Positions 7,978 through 17,034 of a stretch of 20,385 nucleotides of DNA are shown piece after piece; position 1 is the first letter of the stretch; every line of letters starts with the position of its first letter. Where the stretch lies: assembly GCA_019312705.1 (NCBI GenBank), contig JAFDCW010000007.1:1-20385 (forward strand), given 5' to 3'. This DNA is from Deltaproteobacteria bacterium. Its GTDB lineage: Bacteria > Myxococcota > Polyangia > Polyangiales > B10-G4. The position numbers and the translations under genes are program-made. The notes beneath the pieces were generated by a model. The model was given only the letters and a program-made list of their open reading frames with translations, was not told where the DNA came from and made no database searches.

Positions 7978-8780
7978 GGGCTGGGCGCCTCCGCCTGGTT
8001 GACGGGTAATCCGAAGAAGCGTCGCAGATCGTGGGCCGCGGGGGTACGGGCGCCGCCCTCATCACGGGCCACCAGGGGCGCCGAATGCTCGAAGGCATCC
8101 GGATTCTCTAGCCCCCCGACGAACGTGAAGACGCCGAAGAGGGGACCCTTCTTGCCCGCCCGGGGGATGACATCCCGGCGCCGGAGGGCGGACAGCCCCG
8201 CAGCCCGGCCCCCGTCGAGGGCGCGATCCGGTGCCCGGGCCCCGGCGCAGACGACGACCCGGCCCCCCGGTGCAAGGACCGTCGCCGCGGCCGCGAGGTA
8301 GTCTTCGACGCCGCCGCGGAGCTCTACCCGAGCATGGGCCTTCTGAGAATCCGGAGGCAGGGTGCCGTCCTTGGGGTCGAAGTACGGCGGCGTGCCGGTG
8401 ATGAGATCGAAGGGCGCCCCAGGAAGGGCCCGGAGGGCGTCGTGGTCGCGGAGGTCGCCGTGAAGAAGGACGACGCGGTCCCCAAGCGCGTTCCTCGCGA
8501 CGTTGCGCTGGGCGAGCTCGTACGAAACCTCCTGGGCCTCGAGCCCGACGAAGCGCGCCGTCGGCAAGCGGTGGGCCAGCATGATCAACACCGACCCGAT
8601 GCCGCAGCCGAGGTCGAGGCAGGAGAGCGTACCGTCGACTTCGGGCACCGCCTGGGCCGCCTCCCAGGCGGTGACGACGTCGTCGAGAGAATAGCGATGA
8701 CCGCGCCGCCGCTGCCATACGCGGAAGGTCCCGGCGATGGCATCGTCTGTGAGTTCGTCCAAGGGCGAGGTGTGTAGCAC
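7974..8780 (-). CDS. trmN6: tRNA1(Val) adenine-N6 methyltransferase-like protein (TrmN6/YfiC family)
   Basis: A 268-residue SAM-dependent methyltransferase. The SAM motif LDLGCGIG is at 55-62, the acidic loop is GLEAQEVSYELAQRN, and the catalytic motif region reads TGTPPYF (128-134). The upstream QRRRGHRYSLDDV and downstream RVELRGGVEDYLAAA segments fit YfiC/TrmN6 proteins, which methylate A37 of tRNA1(Val). The first residue of the (N/D)PPY motif is Thr, unlike classical amino-methyltransferases, so the substrate assignment is tentative. The start is GTG at 8780; no better start is open upstream, and no strong ribosome site is visible. It is first in a minus-strand gene run and diverges from mscS over a 99-nt gap. 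Confidence 0.72.
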   Translation of the reverse strand: MLHTSPLDELTDDAIAGTFRVWQRRRGHRYSLDDVVTAWEAAQAVPEVDGTLSCLDLGCGIGSVLIMLAHRLPTARFVGLEAQEVSYELAQRNVARNALGDRVVLLHGDLRDHDALRALPGAPFDLITGTPPYFDPKDGTLPPDSQKAHARVELRGGVEDYLAAAATVLAPGGRVVVCAGARAPDRALDGGRAAGLSALRRRDVIPRAGKKGPLFGVFTFVGGLENPDAFEHSAPLVARDEGGARTPAAHDLRRFFGLPVNQAEAPSP

Positions 8781-8806
8781 GGTACGAATACAAGGCGAAT
8801 CCGGCC

Positions 8807-8846
8807 TTGACCGTTGGGACCGGCGCCCAATACTCGGGCGGCCCGA
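8807..8846 (+). promoter_or_regulatory. Candidate promoter and operator for mscS
   Basis: TTGACC (8807-8812) and AATACT (8829-8834) are spaced by 16 nt, giving 5/6 and 4/6 matches to housekeeping -35 and -10 boxes. A TTGGG/CCCAA inverted repeat lies in the spacer. A perfect TCGGGC-G-GCCCGA inverted repeat (8834-8846) lies right after the -10, where a repressor could bind. Inference only. Confidence 0.35.
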
Positions 8847-8879
8847 AGGTAAGAAACACGGAACGGCGGAGAATCGACG

Positions 8880-9716
8880 ATGGACGAACAGACCCTACTC
8901 TTCTTGGTCGAACAGGCCCGCGAATGGGGCGTGAAGCTTGGCGGCGTGCTCATCGCGCTCTTCGTCGCGTGGGTCATCGCCGGATGGCTCAGCAACAGAG
9001 TGCGCAGGGCCCTCGAAGGTCGGAAGTTCGACGCGACTCTGACGCGCTTCTTCTCGAAGATGGTCCGCTACGCGATCCTCATCTTCGCAGGCCTCGGCTG
9101 CCTCGGGGTCTTCGGCATCGAGACCACCAGCTTCGCGGCGGTCCTCGCCGCAGCGGGCCTCGCCGTGGGCCTCGCCTTCCAAGGCACCCTGTCGAACTTC
9201 GCGTCCGGGATCATGTTGCTGGTCTTCCGGCCCTTCAAGGTCGACGACTTCGTCGATGCCGGCGGCGTCACCGGGACCGTCGAGGAGATCGAGCTCTTCA
9301 CCACCGTGTTCAAGACGCCGGACAACAAGCGAGTCATCGTCCCGAACAGCGCGATCTTCGGCTCGACGATCACCAACGTCACCCACTACCCCACACGCCG
9401 TGTCGACATCCCTGTAGGCGTGGACTACGGCGCGTCGACCGAAGAGACGCGCAAAGTGCTGGACACGGTGCCCGGCAAGGTCGAGGGCGCGCTCTCGGAC
9501 CCGGCGCCCCAGATCTTCCTCAAGAGCCTCGGCGGCTCCTCGGTGGACTGGGTCGTGCGGGTCTGGTGCAACACCGAGGACTACGGGGACGTCTACCAGC
9601 GCACCATCAGCCAGACGAAGCTCACCCTCGACGAGGCGAAGCTCGGCATCCCCTACCCGCAGGTGGATGTGCACCTCGACGCCGAAGCCGTGGAGGCGCT
9701 GCGCGCGAACAACTGA
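8880..9716 (+). CDS. mscS: Small-conductance mechanosensitive channel (MscS family)
   Basis: A 278-residue inner-membrane channel, near E. coli MscS (286). Transmembrane helices lie at about 20-38 and 62-82. The pore helix, about 84-116, is an Ala/Gly-rich stretch ending in LSNFASGIMLLVFRPFKVDD. The beta domain follows with GTVEEIELFTT and VPNSAI, and the C-terminal IPYPQVDVHL segment is intact. MscS opens under membrane tension to release solutes after osmotic downshock. The start is well supported: GGAG lies 8 nt before ATG 8880. It is transcribed away from the trmN6-like gene, and its own promoter candidate lies in the 99-nt gap. No terminator is evident after its stop, so read-through into the zinc-ribbon gene 89 nt downstream is possible. 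Confidence 0.93.
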   Translation: MDEQTLLFLVEQAREWGVKLGGVLIALFVAWVIAGWLSNRVRRALEGRKFDATLTRFFSKMVRYAILIFAGLGCLGVFGIETTSFAAVLAAAGLAVGLAFQGTLSNFASGIMLLVFRPFKVDDFVDAGGVTGTVEEIELFTTVFKTPDNKRVIVPNSAIFGSTITNVTHYPTRRVDIPVGVDYGASTEETRKVLDTVPGKVEGALSDPAPQIFLKSLGGSSVDWVVRVWCNTEDYGDVYQRTISQTKLTLDEAKLGIPYPQVDVHLDAEAVEALRANN

Positions 9717-9805
9717 ACAGACGAACATCACTTTCATCTCTGTGAGAAATCACTCAGCATGCAGGCTGCGCTTCGGTGCCACGATTTGATCTTCACGGAG
9801 GTTTC

Positions 9806-10264
9806 ATGAGCTCGCGTCTTCTTCCATGTCCTGGCTGCGACCGGCACGTTCGTATCGCCGAGTCCCTCTGTCCGTTCTGCGGTGAGGCATTGCCCCTCGC
9901 CTACCAGAGCGCGGGGCCTGCGCTCCTGCCCGCCGGTCGCCTCGGGCGCGCCGCCAAGTTCGCCTTCGGCGCGGCGGTCGCCGGCGTGGTCGTGGTGAGC
10001 GGCTGCGGTGACGACACGGCGCCCGCGGACTCTGGCACCGGCAGCGACTCGGGCGTCACGGACTCGGGCTCCGGCGGCGACTCGAGCGTCACGGACTCAG
10101 GCTCCGGTGACGACGCCGCCGTCGACTCGGGGGGCGTCATGCCCGCCTATGGTGCGCCGGCCGACGCCGGGATCGGGAGTGACGCGGCGGCGGATGCGGC
10201 GGCGGACGCTGGGCCTCCTGACGGGTCGTCCATGGCGCTCTACGGCGCGCCCCCCGAGGGCTGA
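9806..10264 (+). CDS. Zinc-ribbon protein with lipobox-like segment and Asp/Ser/Gly-rich tail
   Basis: A 152-residue protein. A treble-clef-like zinc ribbon at residues 8-25 has CPGC and CPFC, spaced as CxxC-10-CxxC. A hydrophobic stretch at about 50-66 ends in VVVVSGC (Cys67), looking like a lipoprotein signal placed internally. The rest is low-complexity and rich in Asp, Ser, Gly and Ala. It contains an 11-residue tandem repeat (VTDSGSG...) and two YGAP motifs (115-118 and 146-149). I chose ATG 9806 because GGAGG lies 5 nt upstream; an in-frame ATG at 9776 lacks this. I do not know its function. Proteins with this plan seem to recur in myxobacteria, from memory and unverified. A strong terminator follows 15 nt after the stop. 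Confidence 0.8.
   Translation: MSSRLLPCPGCDRHVRIAESLCPFCGEALPLAYQSAGPALLPAGRLGRAAKFAFGAAVAGVVVVSGCGDDTAPADSGTGSDSGVTDSGSGGDSSVTDSGSGDDAAVDSGGVMPAYGAPADAGIGSDAAADAAADAGPPDGSSMALYGAPPEG
10054..10119 (+). repeat. Tandem 33-bp imperfect repeat inside the zinc-ribbon gene
   Basis: Two copies of a 33-bp unit, 10054-10086 and 10087-10119, encode the repeated VTDSGSG block of the acidic tail. They differ at a few positions, mainly in the second half. This is expansion of a low-complexity linker. Confidence 0.6.
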
Positions 10265-10279
10265 GCAGCGCACGTATCA

Positions 10280-10330
10280 AAACGCGCGACGGCGCCGCAC
10301 CTTCTCGGGTACGGCGCCGTCTTCGCGTTT
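10280..10330. terminator. Strong bidirectional intrinsic terminator
   Basis: GACGGCGCCG (10288-10297) pairs perfectly with CGGCGCCGTC (10312-10321). The stem is extended below by AAACGCG (10280-10286) with CGCGTTT (10324-10330), and ACC/GGT can pair inside the loop. A-runs on the left and T-runs on the right allow it to work in both directions. It sits between convergent genes: 15 nt after the zinc-ribbon gene and about 110 nt after the stop of the propeller lipoprotein gene. Confidence 0.85.
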
Positions 10331-10439
10331 GCGGTTCGATTCAGCGGCCGGCTTCGGCAACATCGACGAAGTCCGGGCCGTCTGGTCCGACAGGATCAAT
10401 TCGTTTCGGGCCGCCGCGCTACGGTCCGCCCAGGTCGCG

Positions 10440-11435
10440 TCATTCGCCCGGGGCGAGGTGCCGGCGCCAAGCGATGCCTTGGGCCCCCGAAGGGACCGCC
10501 AGGTTCCCGCCGACCGCGAAGAGCTCACCGTCGACGCCGAACACCGCGTGGTAGTCGAGGAACTCGTCGGGCAACGCCTCTTCGTAGGTGAAGGTCGCCG
10601 TGTCGAAGACGGCGATGGTGCCGCGCAGACCGACGATGTGAGCAACCCCGGGCTCGCGCATCCAAACGCCATTGAGCCCGGGCAGTGGCGACAGGGACTC
10701 GGTGCGCCACTCGGTGCCGTTCCAATGGGCCGCGATCCCGTTCGAGCGCCCACCGACCATGGTGACGTCGTTCGGCCCCGTGCCCCAGACGGCGACCAGG
10801 TCCCCTTCGGCGCCGACGAGGACCTCTTCCCACGTCGAGCCGTCGTAGTGTACGACCGCGCCAGAGTCACCGACGGCGTAAACGTCGGTGGCGCTCGAGC
10901 CCCACACCTTGAAGAGGGCGTGCACGGGGGTGGGGGTCAGGGCCGGGACCGTGACCGACGACCATGCCGACCCGTCGAAGTGGATCAGCGTTGGCACTCC
11001 ATCGGCGGCCCGCGCCGTCCCGCCGACGGCCCACACGTCGTTCGACGCCGCCCCCCAGACTCCCCAGAGGTCCTGGTCCGTCGAAGAATCCAAAATGGAC
11101 CAGGCGGTCCCGTCGAAGTGCAGGGTCGTTCCGTCGTTGCCGACGACGTGAACGTCATCGGAGCCGAAGCCGATGGTCCAGTTCAGGAGCGGGAAGGAGG
11201 CCGGAAGCTCAACTTCGGTGCCCTCGGTCCCATCGAAGCTCAGCAGAACTCCCTCGGCCAGACTTCCCCCGGCGGAGTAGAGGTCCGTCGGCGACGTGCC
11301 CCAGATGTTCATGCGCCAGCCGGCCGCGCTCGCGTCGAAGGCTTCGCGCCAGGTCGTATCGACTACCGGGTCGGTCGGACAGCCGGCGGCGAGGAGAAGC
11401 AGAGCGAGGGCGCTTAGATTGAATGAAATCCGCAT
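10440..11435 (-). CDS. Seven-repeat beta-propeller lipoprotein
   Basis: A 331-residue predicted lipoprotein: a short basic N-terminus, hydrophobic core, then LLAAGC with Cys19. The mature part has seven repeats of about 40-45 residues of the type VWG..x.DVYAVG..G...H.DG..W. The best copies are around VWGAASNDVWAVGG and VWGSSATDVYAVGD; the sixth and seventh are degenerate. Seven repeats fit a seven-bladed propeller attached to the outer membrane or periplasmic face. Such families are frequent in myxobacteria, with unknown ligands. I chose ATG 11435 because the signal peptide begins there. No Shine-Dalgarno precedes it, and a -10-like TATATT ends 9 nt upstream, suggesting a leaderless message. 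It is monocistronic, convergent with the zinc-ribbon gene and divergent from the short membrane protein gene. Confidence 0.88.
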   Translation of the reverse strand: MRISFNLSALALLLLAAGCPTDPVVDTTWREAFDASAAGWRMNIWGTSPTDLYSAGGSLAEGVLLSFDGTEGTEVELPASFPLLNWTIGFGSDDVHVVGNDGTTLHFDGTAWSILDSSTDQDLWGVWGAASNDVWAVGGTARAADGVPTLIHFDGSAWSSVTVPALTPTPVHALFKVWGSSATDVYAVGDSGAVVHYDGSTWEEVLVGAEGDLVAVWGTGPNDVTMVGGRSNGIAAHWNGTEWRTESLSPLPGLNGVWMREPGVAHIVGLRGTIAVFDTATFTYEEALPDEFLDYHAVFGVDGELFAVGGNLAVPSGAQGIAWRRHLAPGE

Positions 11436-11444
11436 TGGAGCGGG

Positions 11445-11472
11445 AATATACGCGCCGAGCCGCGGGCGTCGA
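11445..11472 (-). promoter_or_regulatory. Candidate promoter very close to the propeller lipoprotein start
   Basis: On the minus strand TCGACG (11472-11467), a 16-nt spacer and TATATT (11450-11445, 5/6 match to -10) precede ATG 11435. Nine bases separate the -10 from the ATG, so transcription would start within about 0-3 nt of the start codon. The AT-rich TATATT stands out in this GC-rich region. Confidence 0.4.
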
Positions 11473-11530
11473 GGGAAGGCTCGGCCGACTTGGTGCGCCA
11501 TGGGGTTTTGAGCTGTTAGGATCAGCCGCG

Positions 11531-11791
11531 ATGGCCCTCGATGATACCAACGACCCCCGAGGTCCCAAGCTCCTCCGGCGCCTCGAGACGTTCCTCGATG
11601 TGTCCTACGCCCTGCTCTTCGTCGAGATGCTGCGCCAGCTCCCGCGGACCGAGGATTTCGATCCAACGAGCGACGCTTTCGGGATTCTTCGCATCTTCAT
11701 CGATCGACCCACGGACATGAAGTGGCTCCTGACCAAGATCCTCGGGGGAGAAGGAAACGCACACGAAGAGGACGAGCCCGTCACCCCATGA
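11531..11791 (+). CDS. Short membrane-associated protein, possibly a truncated TMEM175-like protein
   Basis: An 86-residue protein with one hydrophobic segment at about 22-38 preceded by LLRRLETFLD. This is reminiscent of the first helix of TMEM175/DUF1211 channels, whose signature begins RLExFSDG. In such proteins several further helices would follow; here the frame ends soon after TDMKWLLTKIL with an acidic tail. Two readings are open: a genuine small protein, or a gene cut by rearrangement at its junction with the CPBP gene, whose stop lies 11 nt inside this frame on the other strand. The ATG at 11531 has only a weak, distant AGGA upstream. The family link is from memory and weak. Confidence 0.5.
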   Translation: MALDDTNDPRGPKLLRRLETFLDVSYALLFVEMLRQLPRTEDFDPTSDAFGILRIFIDRPTDMKWLLTKILGGEGNAHEEDEPVTP

Positions 11792-12524
11792 CGAGCTGAT
11801 AGGCAACAAGCATCAAGAAGGCGTCGACACAGAGGTGGCTCAGCCAGCCGCCCAGGACGGTCCCCTGTCGTTCGTACATGACCGTCCAGAGCAGGCCGCC
11901 GACGGCCACCGCGACGGCCATGAAGACGGCGAGCCCGACGGAGAAGAACTGGAGCGTGAGGACTAGGTGGTGGGCTGCAAAGGCGACGGCTGCGATCCCG
12001 TGCGCTACCCACGGGCGGCACTTCTCGCGGAGCTGACCGTAGACGAAGAAGCGCCAGTAGTACTCCTCGAGGCCCGAGTGGATCACGGAGATGAAGATCG
12101 CGAAGAGCACGAAGTGCTGACGGAACCCGAGGGCCTCCGCTTTGTCGGTGGCCGCGCCGGCCCCCTGGCGCACCAGGTCACCGAGAGGCGTCAGCATGAG
12201 AACTACGCCGAGGCCCGCGATCAGCACGCCCGAGCCGAGGCCCGTGAGCAGCACCGCCCGGCGCGACGGCCACTTTGCCTGCTGATCATCGCGTCTGCGG
12301 GTGAGGCCGTTTACGCCAATGCTTCCCAGGAAGAAGAGCGGATAGACCAGCGTGAAGACCTTAGTGAGCGTGTAGGCCGCCTGCCCCAGCGCGCCTTCGG
12401 GCACCCAAACGAAGTAGATGAGCGAACCGAACAACGGCACCACCAAAGCCGGCAGCAGCGCCAGCCAGCCGATCGAACGCGACGTGAAGTGATCGGAGCG
12501 GAGAGCAAGGGCAGAAGTTCGCAT
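11781..12524 (-). CDS. CPBP-family intramembrane glutamic protease
   Basis: A 247-residue multi-pass membrane protein with about six to seven hydrophobic helices. The CPBP (CaaX protease/Abi) catalytic motifs are present in order: EEYYWR with Glu153, Glu154 and Arg158, FAAHH at about 182-186, and HLCVD with His230 and Asp234. These motifs match Rce1-like and bacteriocin-immunity-like members, which cut substrates within the membrane; the substrate is unknown. I chose ATG 12524 because it starts a plausible short basic N-terminus; an in-frame ATG at 12560 adds a Cys-rich stretch and neither has a good ribosome site. The gene is convergent with the short membrane protein and overlaps it by 11 nt. 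It lies downstream of the palindromic element on the same strand as the two regulators. Confidence 0.87.
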   Translation of the reverse strand: MRTSALALRSDHFTSRSIGWLALLPALVVPLFGSLIYFVWVPEGALGQAAYTLTKVFTLVYPLFFLGSIGVNGLTRRRDDQQAKWPSRRAVLLTGLGSGVLIAGLGVVLMLTPLGDLVRQGAGAATDKAEALGFRQHFVLFAIFISVIHSGLEEYYWRFFVYGQLREKCRPWVAHGIAAVAFAAHHLVLTLQFFSVGLAVFMAVAVAVGGLLWTVMYERQGTVLGGWLSHLCVDAFLMLVAYQLVMG

Positions 12525-12648
12525 GGGATGCCCGCAGCATCTGCGAGAGCCGTGCCACACGACATCCCCTGACTATTTCGAGAACCTCGCCCGCACGACG
12601 CCGGGCGCCGAACCTCACCTGTACACGGCACGCAAGACCGCGAGCATC

Positions 12649-12658
12649 AGGTGCACCT
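12649..12658. promoter_or_regulatory. 10-bp perfect palindrome upstream of the CPBP gene
   Basis: AGGTGCACCT is a perfect palindrome about 125 nt upstream of the chosen CPBP start. It could be an operator. A 10-bp palindrome can also occur by chance, and no second copy was seen. Confidence 0.2.
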
Positions 12659-12680
12659 AGCGGGACGCGCGACCGGTGCG

Positions 12681-12805
12681 GAAAAGGCGTCCACTTGCGT
12701 CAGTCACCGAGCGCGCCCGCAGGGGCCGACCGAGCCGTACCCTTCGTACGGCGACCGAGGTTCCGAGGACGTAAGCCGGTGAATGGCGTGAGTGGGCGCC
12801 TTTTC
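12681..12805. repeat. 125-bp near-palindromic element able to form a long structured RNA
   Basis: Bases 12681-12702 pair with 12784-12805 without a break (22 pairs, four of them G-U in a plus-strand RNA). One mismatch follows, then six more pairs (12704-12709 with 12777-12782). Inside are a perfect 7-bp hairpin (GCCGTAC/GTACGGC, 12734-12740 with 12746-12752), flanked by the direct repeat CGACCGAG, and a 4-bp hairpin (12715-12726). The outer ends are GAAAAGG and CCTTTTC. The last two bases of the NtrX-like gene's stop codon lie inside the right end. It may be a terminator for the regulator operon, a small non-autonomous repeat, or a non-coding RNA. No coding frame is evident in it. Confidence 0.75.
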
Positions 12806-14173
12806 ACTCGCCGCGCTTGATTCCTAGGGCCTTCATCTTCTTGTAGAGATGGCTGCGCTCGAGGCCGAGGCCGGCGGCGGTGTTGGTGATGTGGCCCTTG
12901 TTGTGCTCGAGGGCGCGGAGGACTAGGTCTCGCTCGGCCTCTTCGAGCATCTCCCGAAGCGGGCGGTCGGGCCGGTAGTAGCCGCCGCCGGTGCGGCCGC
13001 CGCCACCGATGGGCAGGAACGCCCTGGCGTCCGCTTCGGTTACGGCGTCGCCGGGGGTCAGGATGACCAGGCGTTCGATGAGGTTCTTCAGCTCGCGCAC
13101 GTTGCCCGGATAGTCGTAAGCGCCGAGTTGTTTGAGAGCACCGTCCGAGAGCGTCTTGCCTCGACGGTCGTTGACCTCGCAGGCGAGCCTGAGAAACGCC
13201 GACGCCAGGAGCGGGATGTCTTCTTTGCGCTCTCGAAGCGGGGGTACCCGGAGCGGAAGCACGTTGAGTCGATCGTAGAGGTCCGCCCGAAACTCGCCCT
13301 CGTCGATGGCCTCGAGGAGGTTCTTGTTGGTCGCTGCGACGACGCGCACGTCGACCTCGATGAGGTCACCGCCGCCGACTCGCTCGATTTCGTTTTCCTG
13401 GAGGACCCGCAGGAGCTTCGCCTGCATCGCCGATGGCATGTCCCCGACCTCATCGAGGAAGAGGGTACCGCCGTCGGCCCGCTCGAACTTGCCCCGGCGC
13501 TGCTTCGTCGCGCCGGTAAACGCCCCAGCCTCGTGGCCAAAGAGCTCGCTCTCGATGAGCTCCCTCGGGACCGCCGCGCAGTTGAGCTTCTCGAGGCGCC
13601 CGTCGGCCCGTTTTGACGACTCGTGAATCGCTCGGGCGACGAGCTCTTTGCCGGTTCCTCGTTCGCCTTGAATGAGGACCGTCGCCTGCGCGCTCGCCGC
13701 GAGGGCGATACGCTCCTTGAGCTCGCGTATCGGGGCGCTCTCACCGAGCAGCCCAGCTGTCGCCCCGGCTCGACGCTTGAGCTCGGCGTTCTCGGACTCG
13801 AGCTTGCGAAAGCCTAGGCAACGGTCGATGGAGAGCAGCAGGCGCTCGGTATGGATCGGCTTCTCGATGAAGTCGTGGGCGCCGAGACGTGTCGCCTCCA
13901 TCGCCGTCTCGATGCTGCCGTGGCCGCTCATCACGATCACCGGCACGTCGTTGCCCTGCTCGCGGAGGCGACGCAACATCTCGAGGCCGTCCATGCCAGG
14001 CATCATCACGTCGAGGAGCAAGAGGTCGTAGGCGGCCTTCTGCACCTTGTCGAGGGCGATGCCAGCGTTGCCGGCGACGTCGACCTCGAAGTCCTCGATA
14101 CGCAGCGCCCGGGACAATGCACTGAGGATGTTCTTCTCGTCGTCGACGACGAGCAGGGAGCCATTGCTATGCG

Positions 14174-14177
<4 letters not shown>
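12804..14177 (-). CDS. NtrC-family sigma-54 response regulator (NtrX-like)
   Basis: A 457-residue regulator. Receiver domain 1-120 has the acidic pair D12/D13, phosphoacceptor Asp56, Ser85 and Lys106. The AAA+ domain, about 143-375, has Walker A GERGTGKE (171-178), GAFTGA (218-223) and Walker B LFLDE (239-243), followed by a Fis-type helix-turn-helix at about 414-452 ending in [15 protein letters not shown]. The GAFTGA loop contacts sigma-54, so this should activate sigma-54 promoters after phosphorylation. The C-terminal helix resembles NtrX. The start is GTG 14177, which overlaps the upstream stop as GTGA, with AGGAG 8 nt before it. It is the last gene of a coupled four-gene block. No histidine kinase is nearby. 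Confidence 0.93.
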
Positions 14178-15615
<1,438 letters not shown>

Positions 15616-15619
<4 letters not shown>

Positions 15620-17034
15620 TTGGGCACGCAGCGGTCCCCGACGACGGAAGTGTCGGCCGGGCGATCACCAGGGAGCCCGGTGCAGAGAAAGGAGAGCACC
15701 GCTTGGCGGCCGACGGAGCCCGCAGACGGCTCCGAGCGCCTCGCTACGCCGAGGCCCGAAGGCCATACCTCGACGACCCCGCCCACCCCGTCGTCGAGAC
15801 CAGGTTGGCTGTGGGTGCGCGCCGTGGCCGCGCTCGGGTCGAGGCCCCCGGCCCCGCCCGGAATGAAGAAGACGACCCCGGCGCGCTCGACGCCGGCGAC
15901 GACCGCCGAAGGCGCTCCGACCACCAGGTCACCGTCGCCGTCGCCGTCGAGGTCTCCGACCGTGACGTCGACGCCGAAGTTCGACCCGGCGCAGACCACT
16001 TCCGGGTCGACGTCGGGGCAGGTGACAATCGTCGGGGCCGCACCCCAGGGCTGGCATCCACCGCCGGCGGGTGCCGCGCCGCTGGCGTAGACGCGAACCT
16101 CGTCGGCGCCCTCGTCGGCATTGCCGACGATGACGTCCGGGGCCCCGTCGCCGTCGACGTCGCCGTAGGCCACCGCCCCGGCAAAGCCGAGGGCCGGGTC
16201 ATCGATGCACGCGTCGACCGTCGCGGTGCCATCCGAGGCGACGGTGAATACGACCACCCGGCCTCCGTCCGGGGCGGTCACGGCGACGCGCGCCGAGGTC
16301 CCTCCGGTCCCGTTGGCGACGTCGAGGTCCGTGCCGAGGTGCGAGGTCGACGGTGCCGTCCCGGACGGGAGGACGATCTCGACGATCGCGGATCCTTGCA
16401 CGCGGTAGACGCCGCCAGCTCCGGAATTTACGCGAGGCGCGCCGAGGATGGCGACGCCGAGCTCGAGGCCCGGAGCGACCGCATCCCCGGACGCTCCGAG
16501 GCCAAGGTCGATGGGCCCGCCCCCGAGGCTGCGAATGTTGGGATCGGATTCACAAATCATCGAAAACCCTCCCTCGACGGGCGCGGTCGCCATGAGGCAC
16601 CCCTCGAGGGTTTCGGTAGAGCTGAGAGGCCACCGGGGGATGCCGATCAGAGCCGCTCCGGCACTCCCCAAGCAGTCTCCTTCGTCGTCGCAGGTGTCCG
16701 AGAGGGGGGCGCTGAGGTCGATGTCTCCGTTGGCCCACCCACGGTAGATGGCGACCGGCGAACCCGGCCCCGCGCCCACCGCGAGGCGCGACTCCGCGGC
16801 CGCGCTGCCGAGGGAAAAGGCATACCCTTCCAGCACGGATCCAAAGGGATCGCGGGAGGTGAAGCCGCTGGCCCGGGGGATGACACGGGTGCTCGCCGTC
16901 TCCCCGAGCTTGTCGAACTCGAAGGGGTTGCACGCGGTCACCAGAGGCGCCGAAAGCACCGCGAGCACCGAAAGCAACAAGAAGAGCGAGCCACGAAGCC
17001 GCTGTGCGAGCGAAGCGTTGCTAGCGTTGGTCAT
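15616..17034 (-). CDS. FG-GAP/VCBS-type repeat lipoprotein
   Basis: A 472-residue predicted lipoprotein. The N-terminus has a basic residue cluster, a hydrophobic stretch and LVTAC with Cys35. The mature protein has repeats ending in calcium-loop-like motifs: [10 protein letters not shown] (291-300) and [10 protein letters not shown] (360-369), each followed by V(I/V)VG and an FG-GAP style AP or NAD turn. The N-terminal repeats are degenerate. The C-terminal part contains several Cys residues (327, 339, 348, 451, 469) that may form disulfides. This plan suggests an integrin-alpha-like propeller on the envelope; its ligand is unknown. ATG 17034 shares one base with the upstream TGA (TGATG), and the stop overlaps the NtrC-like start (ATGA). 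A longer in-frame reading upstream is only the shadow of the PEGA gene. Confidence 0.83.

Noticed and set aside
5133..8780. A Pgl/BREX defence system
   Set aside because: The methyltransferase is 408 residues, not PglX-like; the kinase lacks PglW features; and PglZ, BrxC and BrxL-type genes are absent.
8895..9737. A 280-codon minus-strand frame opposite mscS
   Set aside because: Acidic, low-complexity translation without domains. The plus-strand MscS match is full length.
12728..12759. Resemblance of the inner hairpin to group II intron domain V (AGCCGTA...TACGG)
   Set aside because: The stem is a simple 7-bp hairpin without the domain V bulge or distal helix, and no reverse transcriptase or intron ends are present.
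12681..12805. Integron attC site
   Set aside because: The ends do not show the GTTRRRY and RYYYAAC core sites, and no integrase is present.
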